Shown here piece after piece: positions 16,462-24,751 of a stretch of 33,938 nucleotides of DNA (its first letter is position 1; each line of letters opens with the position of its first letter). This DNA is from Blautia sp. (GTDB lineage: Bacteria > Bacillota > Clostridia > Lachnospirales > Lachnospiraceae): the NCBI GenBank assembly GCA_022764275.1, contig JALERH010000117.1, forward strand, positions 1-33,938, in the 5' to 3' direction. The notes under the pieces were generated by a model. The model saw only the letters and a program-made list of their open reading frames with translations. It was not told where the DNA came from and ran no database searches. Made by a program: the position numbers and the translations under genes.

Positions 16462-17747
16462 ACGAATATATACTTATTCTGGTGCCAATTATTGTTATTT
16501 TAGTATGCTTTCTCATTAGGGTTCCTATTCCTTTTGCCTTATTAGGGGCTGCTGTTACATATATCCTGATGACGGGAACCAGTTTAAGCGCTGTGTGCGA
16601 TACGGTCATGGGACAGTTATATTCCAACAGTACACTGATTGCAGCACCTTTGTTTATTTTTACAGCCAATGTCATGATGTCCAGTAAGATATCGGAATAT
16701 ATGTATACGTTTATTAAGGCTATCTTTGGTGGTAAAAAGGGAACGACTGCTTACATGAATATTTTTGCATCTCTGATATTCTCTGGTATGAGCGGATCGG
16801 CAGTTGCAGATGTAGCAGGAAACGGGGTAATGGAAATCGAGGAGATGAAGCGTGACGGATATGACATGCCATTCAGCTGTGCGGTTACTGCAGCGACAGC
16901 GGTAATCGGACCTATTTTCCCACCAAGTATACAGATGGTAATATTTGCCATGCTGACAGGGGCTTCTGTAGGAAGTCTTTTCCTGGGCGGTGTGGTTCCG
17001 GCACTTATGCTGGTTATCATGTTTGCAGTGTATGTATGGTACATTTCCAGGAAAAGAGATTATCCTCGCGGACCCAAATATACAATGAAAGAATTCCTGA
17101 AGTTTACCTGGAAGGCTCTTCCTGCACTGGGAACTCCAATTATTCTTCTGGGAGGCATCTATACAGGTGTTGTTACCACCACGGAATCCGGTGTTCTCGC
17201 TGCTTTTTACGGGATTCTGATTTCTATATTTGTATATAAGGTATTAGGCCCTAAGGAACTTATCAAAGCGATTAAAAATACAGTAATCCAGTCAGGTATC
17301 ATTACAGCCTCTCTGGCCTCTTCTTTTGCATTAAGTTATGTGACTGCAAGATCCGGTATGGGCGTTGCTCTGGCAAATGCGGTAGAAGGAATTACGACAA
17401 ATCCGCTGGTGTTTATGTTCCTGGTAAATATTGTATTTATTATTGCCGGAATGTTTGTTCCCACTGAAATTTCTACCTTTATTATTACGCCGCTTTTGAT
17501 TCCAATCGTAAACGCTTTGGGAATCAATATGATTTATTTTGGTGTTGTTACTTCTATTAATATCATTCTTGGAAACGTTACACCACCTTTCGGATTTCTT
17601 TGCTTTACCATAAGTGGAATGACAGGCGTAAACCTCGGCAAGATTTTTAAAGAGATGATGCCAATGATTATCGGTATGTTTATTGTATTGATCCTTTTGA
17701 TTCTGTTCCCGAATCTGATTCTGTTTATTCCGAGCATGATGGGATGA
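16458..17747 (+). CDS. TRAP transporter large permease (DctM family)
   Basis: A 429-residue protein with about twelve membrane segments. Hallmarks are PIPFALLGAAVTYILMTG, APLFIFTANVMMSSKIS, FSGMSGSAVADVAGNGVMEIEEMKRDGYDMPFSCAVTAATAVIGPIFPPSI and the C-terminal IILGNVTPPFGFLCFTISG. The SGSAVAD and PP(S/F) helix-break motifs are the ion and substrate sites of the elevator-type DctM domain. Its ATG overlaps the DctQ stop by four bases. About 110 bases, including a small GGTGAA/TTCACC hairpin (17776-17791), separate it from the next gene, with no clear promoter. Confidence 0.93.
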   Translation: MNEYILILVPIIVILVCFLIRVPIPFALLGAAVTYILMTGTSLSAVCDTVMGQLYSNSTLIAAPLFIFTANVMMSSKISEYMYTFIKAIFGGKKGTTAYMNIFASLIFSGMSGSAVADVAGNGVMEIEEMKRDGYDMPFSCAVTAATAVIGPIFPPSIQMVIFAMLTGASVGSLFLGGVVPALMLVIMFAVYVWYISRKRDYPRGPKYTMKEFLKFTWKALPALGTPIILLGGIYTGVVTTTESGVLAAFYGILISIFVYKVLGPKELIKAIKNTVIQSGIITASLASSFALSYVTARSGMGVALANAVEGITTNPLVFMFLVNIVFIIAGMFVPTEISTFIITPLLIPIVNALGINMIYFGVVTSINIILGNVTPPFGFLCFTISGMTGVNLGKIFKEMMPMIIGMFIVLILLILFPNLILFIPSMMG

Positions 17748-17858
17748 TCATACATAGATCATACATAAAGATTTGGGTGAAAAGATTCACCTGGCATAAA
17801 ACGGCAATCCACAGTGATGTCGTGGTATAAATTACTCATAGAAGAGGAGTGTTGAATA

Positions 17859-19256
17859 ATGAAACTGGATTATAAGGTTAAGATAGGTCTGGCCCCTGTA
17901 CGTCGTGACTGTACACCCCGTCCGGGTCAGTTTAACTGGGAGTTTGCGGAGGAAAGAGGGAGAAAAATTGTTTCTTATATAGAAGAGAATTACACAGATA
18001 AGCATGTATCCTTTGCAGATACAAAAGAACTCAATGATGTTCAGACAATTGTAAATGAAAAAGACGCGCTCCGTCTGGCTGAGATCTTTAGGGCACAGAA
18101 GGTGGATGCAATTCTGGTAATCAATACAAACTTTGGAAACGAAGAAGCAATCGCGATACTGGCAAAAGAAATGAACGTACCTCTCCTGTTATGGGCACCT
18201 CTGGATGACCATTATGAGGCAGACGGGACTCGTCTTACGGATTCCCAGTGCGGACTTTTCGGGACATCAAGACTTTTGGGAAGATATCATATTCCATTTT
18301 CTTTTATCCCATCCTGTCATGTACATGAACAGGAGTTTAAAGAAGGACTGGAACAGTTTGTACGTGTAACCTGTATGGTGAAGAATTTCCGGAAGCTGCG
18401 AGTAGGACAGTTTGGGCTTCGCCCGAAAGCCTTTACCTCTGTTATTTATAATGAAGACGATCTGATCGAGCAGTTTGGGATTCATGCCATTCCGGTGAAC
18501 ATGGCAGTAATTCAGGATCTTTTTAACAAAATACTGGAGACAAGGGATGAGGAACTGGAAGAGGGAGCAAAATTACTGGCATCCCGCTATGTGATGGATG
18601 AGCCTACAGCACCTCTTTTGAAAAAAATATACGCTTTTGTACTTTTGTACAAAGATCTGTTTGAAGAATACGATTTGAGCCTGTGCAGCGCAGAATGTTG
18701 GAGTGCGACACCTCTGGCTGTCGGGGCGGCACCCTGTACGGCATATTCAATCCTGGCGGATGAAGGCTATCTGATCGGATGCGAAGGAGATATGTACTGT
18801 ACCATCACAATGGGACTGCTTTCCTGTGCGGCATTGGGAGAAAGCGTTCCCTTTATGGGTGAATTCACTGTAAAACATCCGGAAAACAGAGATGTGGAAC
18901 TTCTGTGGCATTGCGGGCAGTTTGCATATTCTCTGAAAAAAGAAGGAAGCCACTGTTCACAGCTGAACCAGAGACAGTGTTTTGAAGTAAAAGAAGGAAA
19001 TTATACTCTTTGCAGGATGGATGAGGACAGAGGAAGGTTTACGATCCTTCCCGGTACTTTTAAGAGCGCACAGGGACCATACACAACCGGAACCTATATA
19101 TGGGCAGAATTCGAGGATTTGAGGAAATGGGAAAGAAAGGTTATGGAAGGCCCATACATTCACCATTTCGCAGAGATAGAGGGAGATTATACAGAAGTAA
19201 TCGCAGAGTTCTGTAAATATGTACCGAATCTTCATCTGGACAGCGTGGAAAAATAA
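17859..19256 (+). CDS. L-fucose/L-arabinose isomerase-family protein
   Basis: A 465-residue protein of the FucI/AraA superfamily, shorter than E. coli FucI (~590) but normal for the short Firmicute branch. The C-terminal half carries LCSAECWSATP, GCEGDMYCTITMGLL (near residue 308), PFMGEFTVKHPENRDVELLWHCG (near 351) and GPYIHH...GDYTEV (near 431). These include the Glu, Asp and His metal ligands. It should interconvert an aldose and a ketose with Mn2+. AGAGGAG precedes the ATG. With the PfkB kinase and class II aldolase later in the operon it forms an isomerise, phosphorylate, cleave set, as for fucose. The TRAP importer argues for an acidic sugar; SQ isomerases of sulfo-EMP2 pathways belong to this family, to my knowledge. 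Confidence 0.85.
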   Translation: MKLDYKVKIGLAPVRRDCTPRPGQFNWEFAEERGRKIVSYIEENYTDKHVSFADTKELNDVQTIVNEKDALRLAEIFRAQKVDAILVINTNFGNEEAIAILAKEMNVPLLLWAPLDDHYEADGTRLTDSQCGLFGTSRLLGRYHIPFSFIPSCHVHEQEFKEGLEQFVRVTCMVKNFRKLRVGQFGLRPKAFTSVIYNEDDLIEQFGIHAIPVNMAVIQDLFNKILETRDEELEEGAKLLASRYVMDEPTAPLLKKIYAFVLLYKDLFEEYDLSLCSAECWSATPLAVGAAPCTAYSILADEGYLIGCEGDMYCTITMGLLSCAALGESVPFMGEFTVKHPENRDVELLWHCGQFAYSLKKEGSHCSQLNQRQCFEVKEGNYTLCRMDEDRGRFTILPGTFKSAQGPYTTGTYIWAEFEDLRKWERKVMEGPYIHHFAEIEGDYTEVIAEFCKYVPNLHLDSVEK

Positions 19257-19286
19257 TAGATTACAGCGAAAAGGAGATACAGATTC

Positions 19287-20351
19287 GTGAAAACAATAAA
19301 AATTGAGGAATTGAAAGAGTTTTCGAAAAAAGCCCTTTTGTGGAAAGGTGTAAGCCCAGAGGATGCAGAAACAACGGTCAACGCGCTGGTTACCACAGAT
19401 ATGTTTGGAGTACTCTCTCATGGAACCAAGAATCTCTATCAGTATATTTTAAAAATGGAAAAGGGCGGTCTTGATCCACAGGCAGTACCAGAAGTGGAGG
19501 CAGAAGGTCCTGCATGGGCTTTGATAAATGGCAATGCAGCTATTGGAATGGTTTCTGCCTGCAAAGCGATGGATCTTGCGATCGAAAAAGCAAAAGCCTG
19601 CGGGATCGGATATGTTGGCGTAAAAAACAGCTGTCATTTCGGTGCAGCAGGATATTATGCAAACAGGGCTGCAAAAGCCGGATTAATGGGGATTTCCATG
19701 AGCAATGCGGATCCGAATATGTCAATACCGAACAGCTGTGCTGTGGCACTTGGAAATAATCCATTTTCCTTTGCTGCTCCATTAAAGAATGGAAAATCGG
19801 TATTTCTGGATATTGCATTAAGTAATGTAGCTGCGTTAAAGGTGGTCATGGCAAAGGAAAAAGGGATATCCGTACCGGATTCGTGGCTGATCGATTCAGA
19901 AGGAAAACCAACTACGGACCCAAGTGATTTCCCCGGAGGTTCGTTCCTCCAGCCTATGGCAGCACATAAAGGATACGGTCTTGCTATTATGGTTGAGATT
20001 CTTGCATCCGTATTGACCGGTTCCGGAATTATGAGTGACGTAACAAGCTGGAATCTGGATCTTCCGGCAAAAAATAATGCAGGACATGCCTTTATCGCAA
20101 TCGATATTACAAAGATGATGCCTGCAGAATTATTTGAAAAACGTATGATGCGTATGATCACAGAACTGAAAAATGCTCCAAAAGCAAAAGATGCAGAGCG
20201 TATCCTGGTTCCGGGTGAGATGGAGTGGGAAAAATATGAGCTGGCAGAGAAAAGGGGCTATATTGAACTGACGGATGCCATGGCAGAGAATATGGAGAAA
20301 TTATCTGCCCTTACCGGTATTCCTGTAACCGTACAGGATAAACCGGAATAG
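19287..20351 (+). CDS. Malate/L-lactate/sulfolactate dehydrogenase family (Ldh2) oxidoreductase
   Basis: A 354-residue NAD(P)-dependent 2-hydroxyacid dehydrogenase of the Ldh2/MdhLDH family, which has a non-Rossmann fold. GTG at 19287 is the start, with AAGGAG ten bases upstream. The conserved motifs VLSHGTKNL (catalytic His), VKNSCHFGAAGYYA, LGNNPFSFAAP and MAAHKGYGLAIMVEIL are all intact, and the length is standard. Family members oxidise malate, L-lactate, ureidoglycolate, 2,3-diketo-gulonate or (R)-sulfolactate, so the substrate is open. In this operon it would oxidise or reduce a hydroxy acid made by the aldolase/aldehyde dehydrogenase steps. Confidence 0.9.
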   Translation: MKTIKIEELKEFSKKALLWKGVSPEDAETTVNALVTTDMFGVLSHGTKNLYQYILKMEKGGLDPQAVPEVEAEGPAWALINGNAAIGMVSACKAMDLAIEKAKACGIGYVGVKNSCHFGAAGYYANRAAKAGLMGISMSNADPNMSIPNSCAVALGNNPFSFAAPLKNGKSVFLDIALSNVAALKVVMAKEKGISVPDSWLIDSEGKPTTDPSDFPGGSFLQPMAAHKGYGLAIMVEILASVLTGSGIMSDVTSWNLDLPAKNNAGHAFIAIDITKMMPAELFEKRMMRMITELKNAPKAKDAERILVPGEMEWEKYELAEKRGYIELTDAMAENMEKLSALTGIPVTVQDKPE

Positions 20352-20379
20352 CTTACAACAGGGAGGAGACGAGAAGATT

Positions 20380-21039
20380 ATGAAAACAATGATGGATATT
20401 TTAAAACTAACCGGTATATGCCCGATCCTGGCATATGCAGAACCTGACCAGGCAGCTCCTGCAGCACGTGCGCTGGTAGAAGGGGGACTGCCGATCATAG
20501 AGGTGCTTCAGAGAGATGAAAATGCTCTGAATAATTTAAAGACGATTGTACGTGAGGTACCACAGGCGTATGCCGGTGCCGGAACAGTCCTGACTGTCAG
20601 ACAGGCAGAAGAAGTGATCGATGCAGGTGCAAAATTTGTCGTCATGCCGGGATTTAAGAAAGAAGTTGTGGAGTACTGCCTGGATCATGATGTAATGGTG
20701 ATTCCTGGCTGTGCGACCCCTACGGAAGTAATGATGATTGCAGATTATGATATAAAAGTGGCCAAATTCTTTCCGTTTTACCAGATGGGAGGCTGCCAGA
20801 CGCTGAATGAGATCAGCGGTCCTTACCCTGATATGCGTTTTATTGTAACAGGTGCTTTGAACTCAGAGAACTTCATGCCGGCTCTGGAAAGCCCAAAAAC
20901 ACTGGCCGCAGGCGGCGATTGGATGTTCCAGGATCATGATGCGCTGAAAAACAGGGATTATAAACAGATATCCAGAAATATGCGGGAATCCGTATGCCGT
21001 GTTCTGGACTGGAGAAATGCAAGAAAATTCGGGTTTTAG
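20380..21039 (+). CDS. KDPG/KHG-type aldolase with altered phosphate pocket
   Basis: A 219-residue class I aldolase. Catalytic residues correspond to E. coli Eda: Glu41 and Arg45 in IEVLQRDENA, Thr69 in GAGTVL, and the Schiff-base Lys129 in VAKFFPFYQMGG. The phosphate-binding sites differ: TGGI is TGAL (157-160) and GGSW is GGDW (178-181), so Ser184 of Eda is Asp here. A negative Asp in that pocket argues for a substrate without a terminal phosphate, giving pyruvate plus an unphosphorylated aldehyde. GGGAGGAG lies upstream of the ATG. It sits between the Ldh2-type dehydrogenase and an aldo/keto reductase, all in one operon. Confidence 0.85.
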   Translation: MKTMMDILKLTGICPILAYAEPDQAAPAARALVEGGLPIIEVLQRDENALNNLKTIVREVPQAYAGAGTVLTVRQAEEVIDAGAKFVVMPGFKKEVVEYCLDHDVMVIPGCATPTEVMMIADYDIKVAKFFPFYQMGGCQTLNEISGPYPDMRFIVTGALNSENFMPALESPKTLAAGGDWMFQDHDALKNRDYKQISRNMRESVCRVLDWRNARKFGF

Positions 21040-21054
21040 GGAGAGGAGAGCAGG

Positions 21055-21903
21055 ATGAAGTCATTAGCAGATGGATATCAGTTGAGCAATGGTGTTGTGA
21101 TCCCCTGTATGGGGCTTGGTACATGGCAGTCTAACGGACCGACGACTATCCAGGCTGTAAAATCAGCACTGAATATGGGATATCGTCTCGTGGATACCGC
21201 AGCAGCCTATGGAAATGAGATCAGTGTCGGTCAGGGAATCAAAGAAAGCGGGATTCCAAGGGAAGAAATTTTTGTTACAAGTAAACTGCGCAATTCCTGC
21301 CATGGTTATGATGCTGCCATGGAAGCATTTGAAAAGACGATCGGAAAACTTGGGATCGACTATCTGGATCTATATCTGATCCACTGGCCCAATCCGGTCC
21401 AGTACAGACCGATCTGGAAAGAAGCGACGATCGGTACATGGAAAGCATTTGAAGAGCTTTATCGTGCCGGAAAGATCAGAGCCATTGGAGTCAGCAACTT
21501 TATGCCTCATCATATTGAACTTCTGAAAGAAAACTGTGATATTTTACCTATGGTGAATCAGCTGAAGCTTTGCCCGGGTGTGACACAGCCGGAGACAGTA
21601 AAATACTGTCAGGAAAATGAAATTATCGTGGAAGCATACAGCCCGTTTGGTACAGGAGCGATCTTCCAGGTGCCGGAGATGAAGGCCCTTGCTGAAAAAT
21701 ATCATAAATCGGTAGGACAGATCGTATTGCGCTGGTGTATGCAGATGAAGTTTGTACCACTTCCAAAATCTGCAAATGCATCCCGTGTAAAAGAGAATTC
21801 GGAGATTTTTGATTTTGAACTGTCGACAGGGGATGTGGAGTTTATTTCCGGACTGAAGGGAGTCTGTGGAGAAGCCCCGGTTCCGGACGAGATTGATTTT
21901 TAA
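21055..21903 (+). CDS. Aldo/keto reductase
   Basis: A 282-residue (beta/alpha)8 NADPH-dependent reductase close to the 2,5-diketo-D-gluconate reductase branch. The catalytic tetrad is complete: Asp47 and Tyr52 (RLVDTAAAYGN), Lys77 (VTSKLRN) and His110 (YLIHWPNP). The cofactor-binding end LPKSANASRVKEN is present. The start lies 16 bases after the aldolase stop, with GGAGAGGAG as ribosome site. It could reduce the aldehyde released by the aldolase or a keto-sugar acid, giving a redox outlet next to the aldehyde dehydrogenase. The substrate is not determined. Confidence 0.9.
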   Translation: MKSLADGYQLSNGVVIPCMGLGTWQSNGPTTIQAVKSALNMGYRLVDTAAAYGNEISVGQGIKESGIPREEIFVTSKLRNSCHGYDAAMEAFEKTIGKLGIDYLDLYLIHWPNPVQYRPIWKEATIGTWKAFEELYRAGKIRAIGVSNFMPHHIELLKENCDILPMVNQLKLCPGVTQPETVKYCQENEIIVEAYSPFGTGAIFQVPEMKALAEKYHKSVGQIVLRWCMQMKFVPLPKSANASRVKENSEIFDFELSTGDVEFISGLKGVCGEAPVPDEIDF

Positions 21904-21939
21904 GGTCAGCTGGCTGTTTATACTGCCTGAAAGGAATTT

Positions 21940-23403
21940 ATGAGAATCAGAAATAAGGAAATGCTTACAAATCATGGCAACATAGAAGGACGTAGAATTG
22001 TTACAGAGCTTCTGGATGCGGGTCTGGATGCACTGGATCCTTATCTGAGGGTCAGGGAATTTGTCAAGCTGGAAAATAACAGAATCATTCTGGATGACCG
22101 GGGCTATGAAATGAAAGGTGATCCTCATGCCGGACCTGCTATATATGATTTAAAGGATTATGACAGAGTTTTTGTGATCGGGGCAGCAAAGGGAATCCAG
22201 CGTGCTGCCCTGGCCATGGAAGAGGTGCTTGGAGATGTGCTGACGGCAGGGCATGTTATTGGCAAGCACGGGGAAGAAATCCTGTGTAAGAAAATCGGAG
22301 TAACCCTGGCCGGGCATCCGGTTCCGGATAAATGCTGCGTAGAAGGCTGTAAAAAGATCGAAGCGCTGGCAAAGGATATTACGGAACGGGATCTTGTATT
22401 TATCATTACGGGAAGCGGCTGCGGGTCTTTAATGACTTATCCGTCAGAAGGAATATCTATTGAGGACATCAGTGCATTCACGCATATGATGCAGATTGAA
22501 AAGGGAGTCCCTACCAGTGACCTGAACCAGATACGGACTCATATAGACCGTTTTAAAGGGGGAAGGCTGGCAAGGCTCTTTGCCCCGGCAGCGCAGGTAC
22601 ATATGACAACCGCTGACCCCTCAAAAATGAATACGCCGGTAATGAGGATGACGTATTTTGAAATGTTGGGGATCAATACTTTTTTTCCTCAGGTTGCAAC
22701 CGCATCAACATATAAAGACTGTATTGCAATCATCAGAAAGTGGGATGCCTGGGATCGTACACCGGAATCCATACGGGAGCATCTTCTTGCGGGCGGGCCG
22801 CATAATGAGAATATGGGGATTGAAGAGTATGAGACTCTGCATGCAAGATTTTTTGGACTGATCTTTAAGGATTCCACCGTATATCCTGCTGTACGAAAAA
22901 AGGCACAGGAGCTGGGGTACCGATGTATCATGCTTTCAGAATATATGCAGGCAGAAGCCAGAGAAGCCGGATTTGTGAATTCATCCATGGCACTCTGTTC
23001 CCAGAGAATGGGAGAACCTTTTGAGGTACCGGTGGTCCTTATGACATCCGGAGAAAATGTGGTTACAGTTGGAAAAGAACCCGGGGTGGGAGGCAGAAAC
23101 CAGGAATACTGCACAGCTGCGGCTATTAATATTCAGGGAAATAAAAAAATCGTATTTGGAGCGGTGGACACGGATGGAACGGATGGACCGGGCGGCTTTA
23201 TTTATCCCGGAGCACCGGAATGCCTTGCCGGTGCCGTGGTGGATGGGGATACCTTCGAGGAAGCAACGAAAGCAGGGATAGATATGTGGGAGATGCTAAA
23301 GACCCACGGTACATCGGAAGGCCTGTGGAGGCTTGGGTGCGGGGTAGATGCTGTAAGCAGTGTTTCTGCCCTGGATCTTGGAATTATTTTGATCATGAAA
23401 TGA
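21940..23403 (+). CDS. Divergent glycerate-2-kinase-type (MOFRL/DUF4147) kinase
   Basis: A 487-residue protein, ~70 longer than typical glycerate 2-kinases. Family features kept are VIGAAKGIQ (catalytic-type Lys84), AGHPVPD (124-130), SEGISIED, KGGRLARL (206-213), GGRNQE (~383) and TDGTDGP (~410). Changed features are GSGCGSL for SGGGSSL, loss of the SDVxGD...ASGP segment (TADPSKMNTP stands there), and GVDAVSSVSALDL where GPTGTNVNDL is expected. The overall fold and kinase activity look likely, but the acceptor pocket is remodelled, so the substrate may be a hydroxy acid other than glycerate. AAAGGA stands four bases before the ATG, a tight spacing. It directly precedes the enolase relative, suggesting consecutive steps. 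Confidence 0.8.
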   Translation: MRIRNKEMLTNHGNIEGRRIVTELLDAGLDALDPYLRVREFVKLENNRIILDDRGYEMKGDPHAGPAIYDLKDYDRVFVIGAAKGIQRAALAMEEVLGDVLTAGHVIGKHGEEILCKKIGVTLAGHPVPDKCCVEGCKKIEALAKDITERDLVFIITGSGCGSLMTYPSEGISIEDISAFTHMMQIEKGVPTSDLNQIRTHIDRFKGGRLARLFAPAAQVHMTTADPSKMNTPVMRMTYFEMLGINTFFPQVATASTYKDCIAIIRKWDAWDRTPESIREHLLAGGPHNENMGIEEYETLHARFFGLIFKDSTVYPAVRKKAQELGYRCIMLSEYMQAEAREAGFVNSSMALCSQRMGEPFEVPVVLMTSGENVVTVGKEPGVGGRNQEYCTAAAINIQGNKKIVFGAVDTDGTDGPGGFIYPGAPECLAGAVVDGDTFEEATKAGIDMWEMLKTHGTSEGLWRLGCGVDAVSSVSALDLGIILIMK

Positions 23404-23431
23404 TAACTTTGGTAGATAGGAGACAGGAAAA

Positions 23432-24739
23432 ATGTCAGGGACAACAATTATTTCTGTAAATGCCAGACAAGTATATACAAACCGGAGAAATCCCGGTGTG
23501 GAGGCGATCGTAACAACAGAAAACGGGGCAGTCGGACGGGCTATGTGTACATCCGGTGTTTCTATAGGGACGCATGAGGTTGACTTTTCCTTTGACGGAG
23601 GGGCGAAATTCCGTGGAAAAGGGGTGATGCGTGCTGTAAATAGTGTAAAGGAGGTCATAAGCCCGGCTCTGATCGGGATGGATGCGGCGAACCAGCTTGC
23701 CTGTGACCAGGCAATGCTTTCCATTGCGGAAAATGCAAAGGAGAAGCTGGGAGGAAACGCTGTCGCAGCAGTATCCGCGGCGATCCTGAAAGCCGGTGCA
23801 AACGCACTGGGGATTCCTCTTTACCGCCATATCGGAGGAGCCGGGGCGATGTATCTTCCGGTGCCGGGTGTGGCGATGGCTGCAGGACATGACCGCTATG
23901 GCGGCGGGATTACGACTCCCGGAGGGAAGCCCACCATGTCTGTGATGTGCTATGGTTTTGACACTTTCGCTGAGGCTTCCTATGCCTGCTGGGATATCCA
24001 TACCCGCTGGTGTGAAAAAATGAAAAAACTTTTTGGCGGAGAGCCGGGCCTCAGGGATTTCATCGTAATTCCCAAAGGAATTTATAAGTCAGATGAAGAA
24101 ATCTGGGATGAAATGATGAAAACTATTATCGAAGCCGGATATGAGGGAAAAGTCGGATTCCAGATGGATGTGGCAACAGACACCTATCACAACAAAGAAG
24201 ACGGAAAGTATTATGGTCTGTTCAACGATCAGCCGAAGACAAAAGACGAACTCTATGAGTTCTATATGCGCATCGTAAAAGAGTATCCGTTTGTGATCAT
24301 CGAGGATCCTTTCAATGAAGATGATTATGATACGACAGCGGCATTTACAAAGGACAGCGGGATCCAGGTCGTGGGTGACGACCTGTTTACGACCAATCCA
24401 AAACGTGTGGCATATGGAATCTCAAAAGGTGCGGCGAATACCATTCTGTTAAAGGTAAATCAGGTGGGGACCATTTCCGAAGCCCTGGAAATGATCCAGT
24501 ATGCATATAAATTCGGATACGCGGTCATGCCGTCTGACAGCCGTGGAGAGGGAGAATCCATCGGGGATTACGCGGTCGGGATCAATGCAGGCTCCATCCG
24601 GGAAAGCGGGATCGGAGCACGTGGAAACCGTCTCCTGGAGATCGAGGAGGAACTGGGGCCAAAGGCGAAGTTTATCGGTGCAAGAGGGCTGAAAGGATTC
24701 CGTAATCAGGAAAGAGCAGATCAGCTGAATCAGAAATAA
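23432..24739 (+). CDS. Enolase-family paralogue lacking key enolase catalytic residues
   Basis: A 435-residue protein with full-length enolase architecture. Kept: metal ligands Asp246 (FQMDVATD), Glu291 (IIEDPF) and Asp316 (VVGDDLFTTNPKR), Lys341 (LLKVNQVGT, yeast Lys345) and the loop serine in TSGVSIG. Lost: the GDEGG motif with general-acid/base Glu211 (aligned LRDFIVIP), the QEF motif (Glu168; aligned PTMSV after a four-residue longer loop), His373-Arg374-Ser375 of SHRSGE (here SDSRGE), and Lys396 (here Arg390). The N-terminal DSRGNPTVE is TNRRNPGVE. It should therefore not be a housekeeping enolase. A metal- and Lys-dependent elimination on another acid is likely. AGGAG nine bases upstream supports the start. 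Confidence 0.9.
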   Translation: MSGTTIISVNARQVYTNRRNPGVEAIVTTENGAVGRAMCTSGVSIGTHEVDFSFDGGAKFRGKGVMRAVNSVKEVISPALIGMDAANQLACDQAMLSIAENAKEKLGGNAVAAVSAAILKAGANALGIPLYRHIGGAGAMYLPVPGVAMAAGHDRYGGGITTPGGKPTMSVMCYGFDTFAEASYACWDIHTRWCEKMKKLFGGEPGLRDFIVIPKGIYKSDEEIWDEMMKTIIEAGYEGKVGFQMDVATDTYHNKEDGKYYGLFNDQPKTKDELYEFYMRIVKEYPFVIIEDPFNEDDYDTTAAFTKDSGIQVVGDDLFTTNPKRVAYGISKGAANTILLKVNQVGTISEALEMIQYAYKFGYAVMPSDSRGEGESIGDYAVGINAGSIRESGIGARGNRLLEIEEELGPKAKFIGARGLKGFRNQERADQLNQK

Positions 24740-24751
24740 GAGGTGATACGT

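Noticed and set aside
23432-24739. Housekeeping enolase
   Set aside because: The GDEGG, QEF and SHRSGE motifs are altered, and the gene is embedded in a substrate-specific operon and not next to glycolytic genes.
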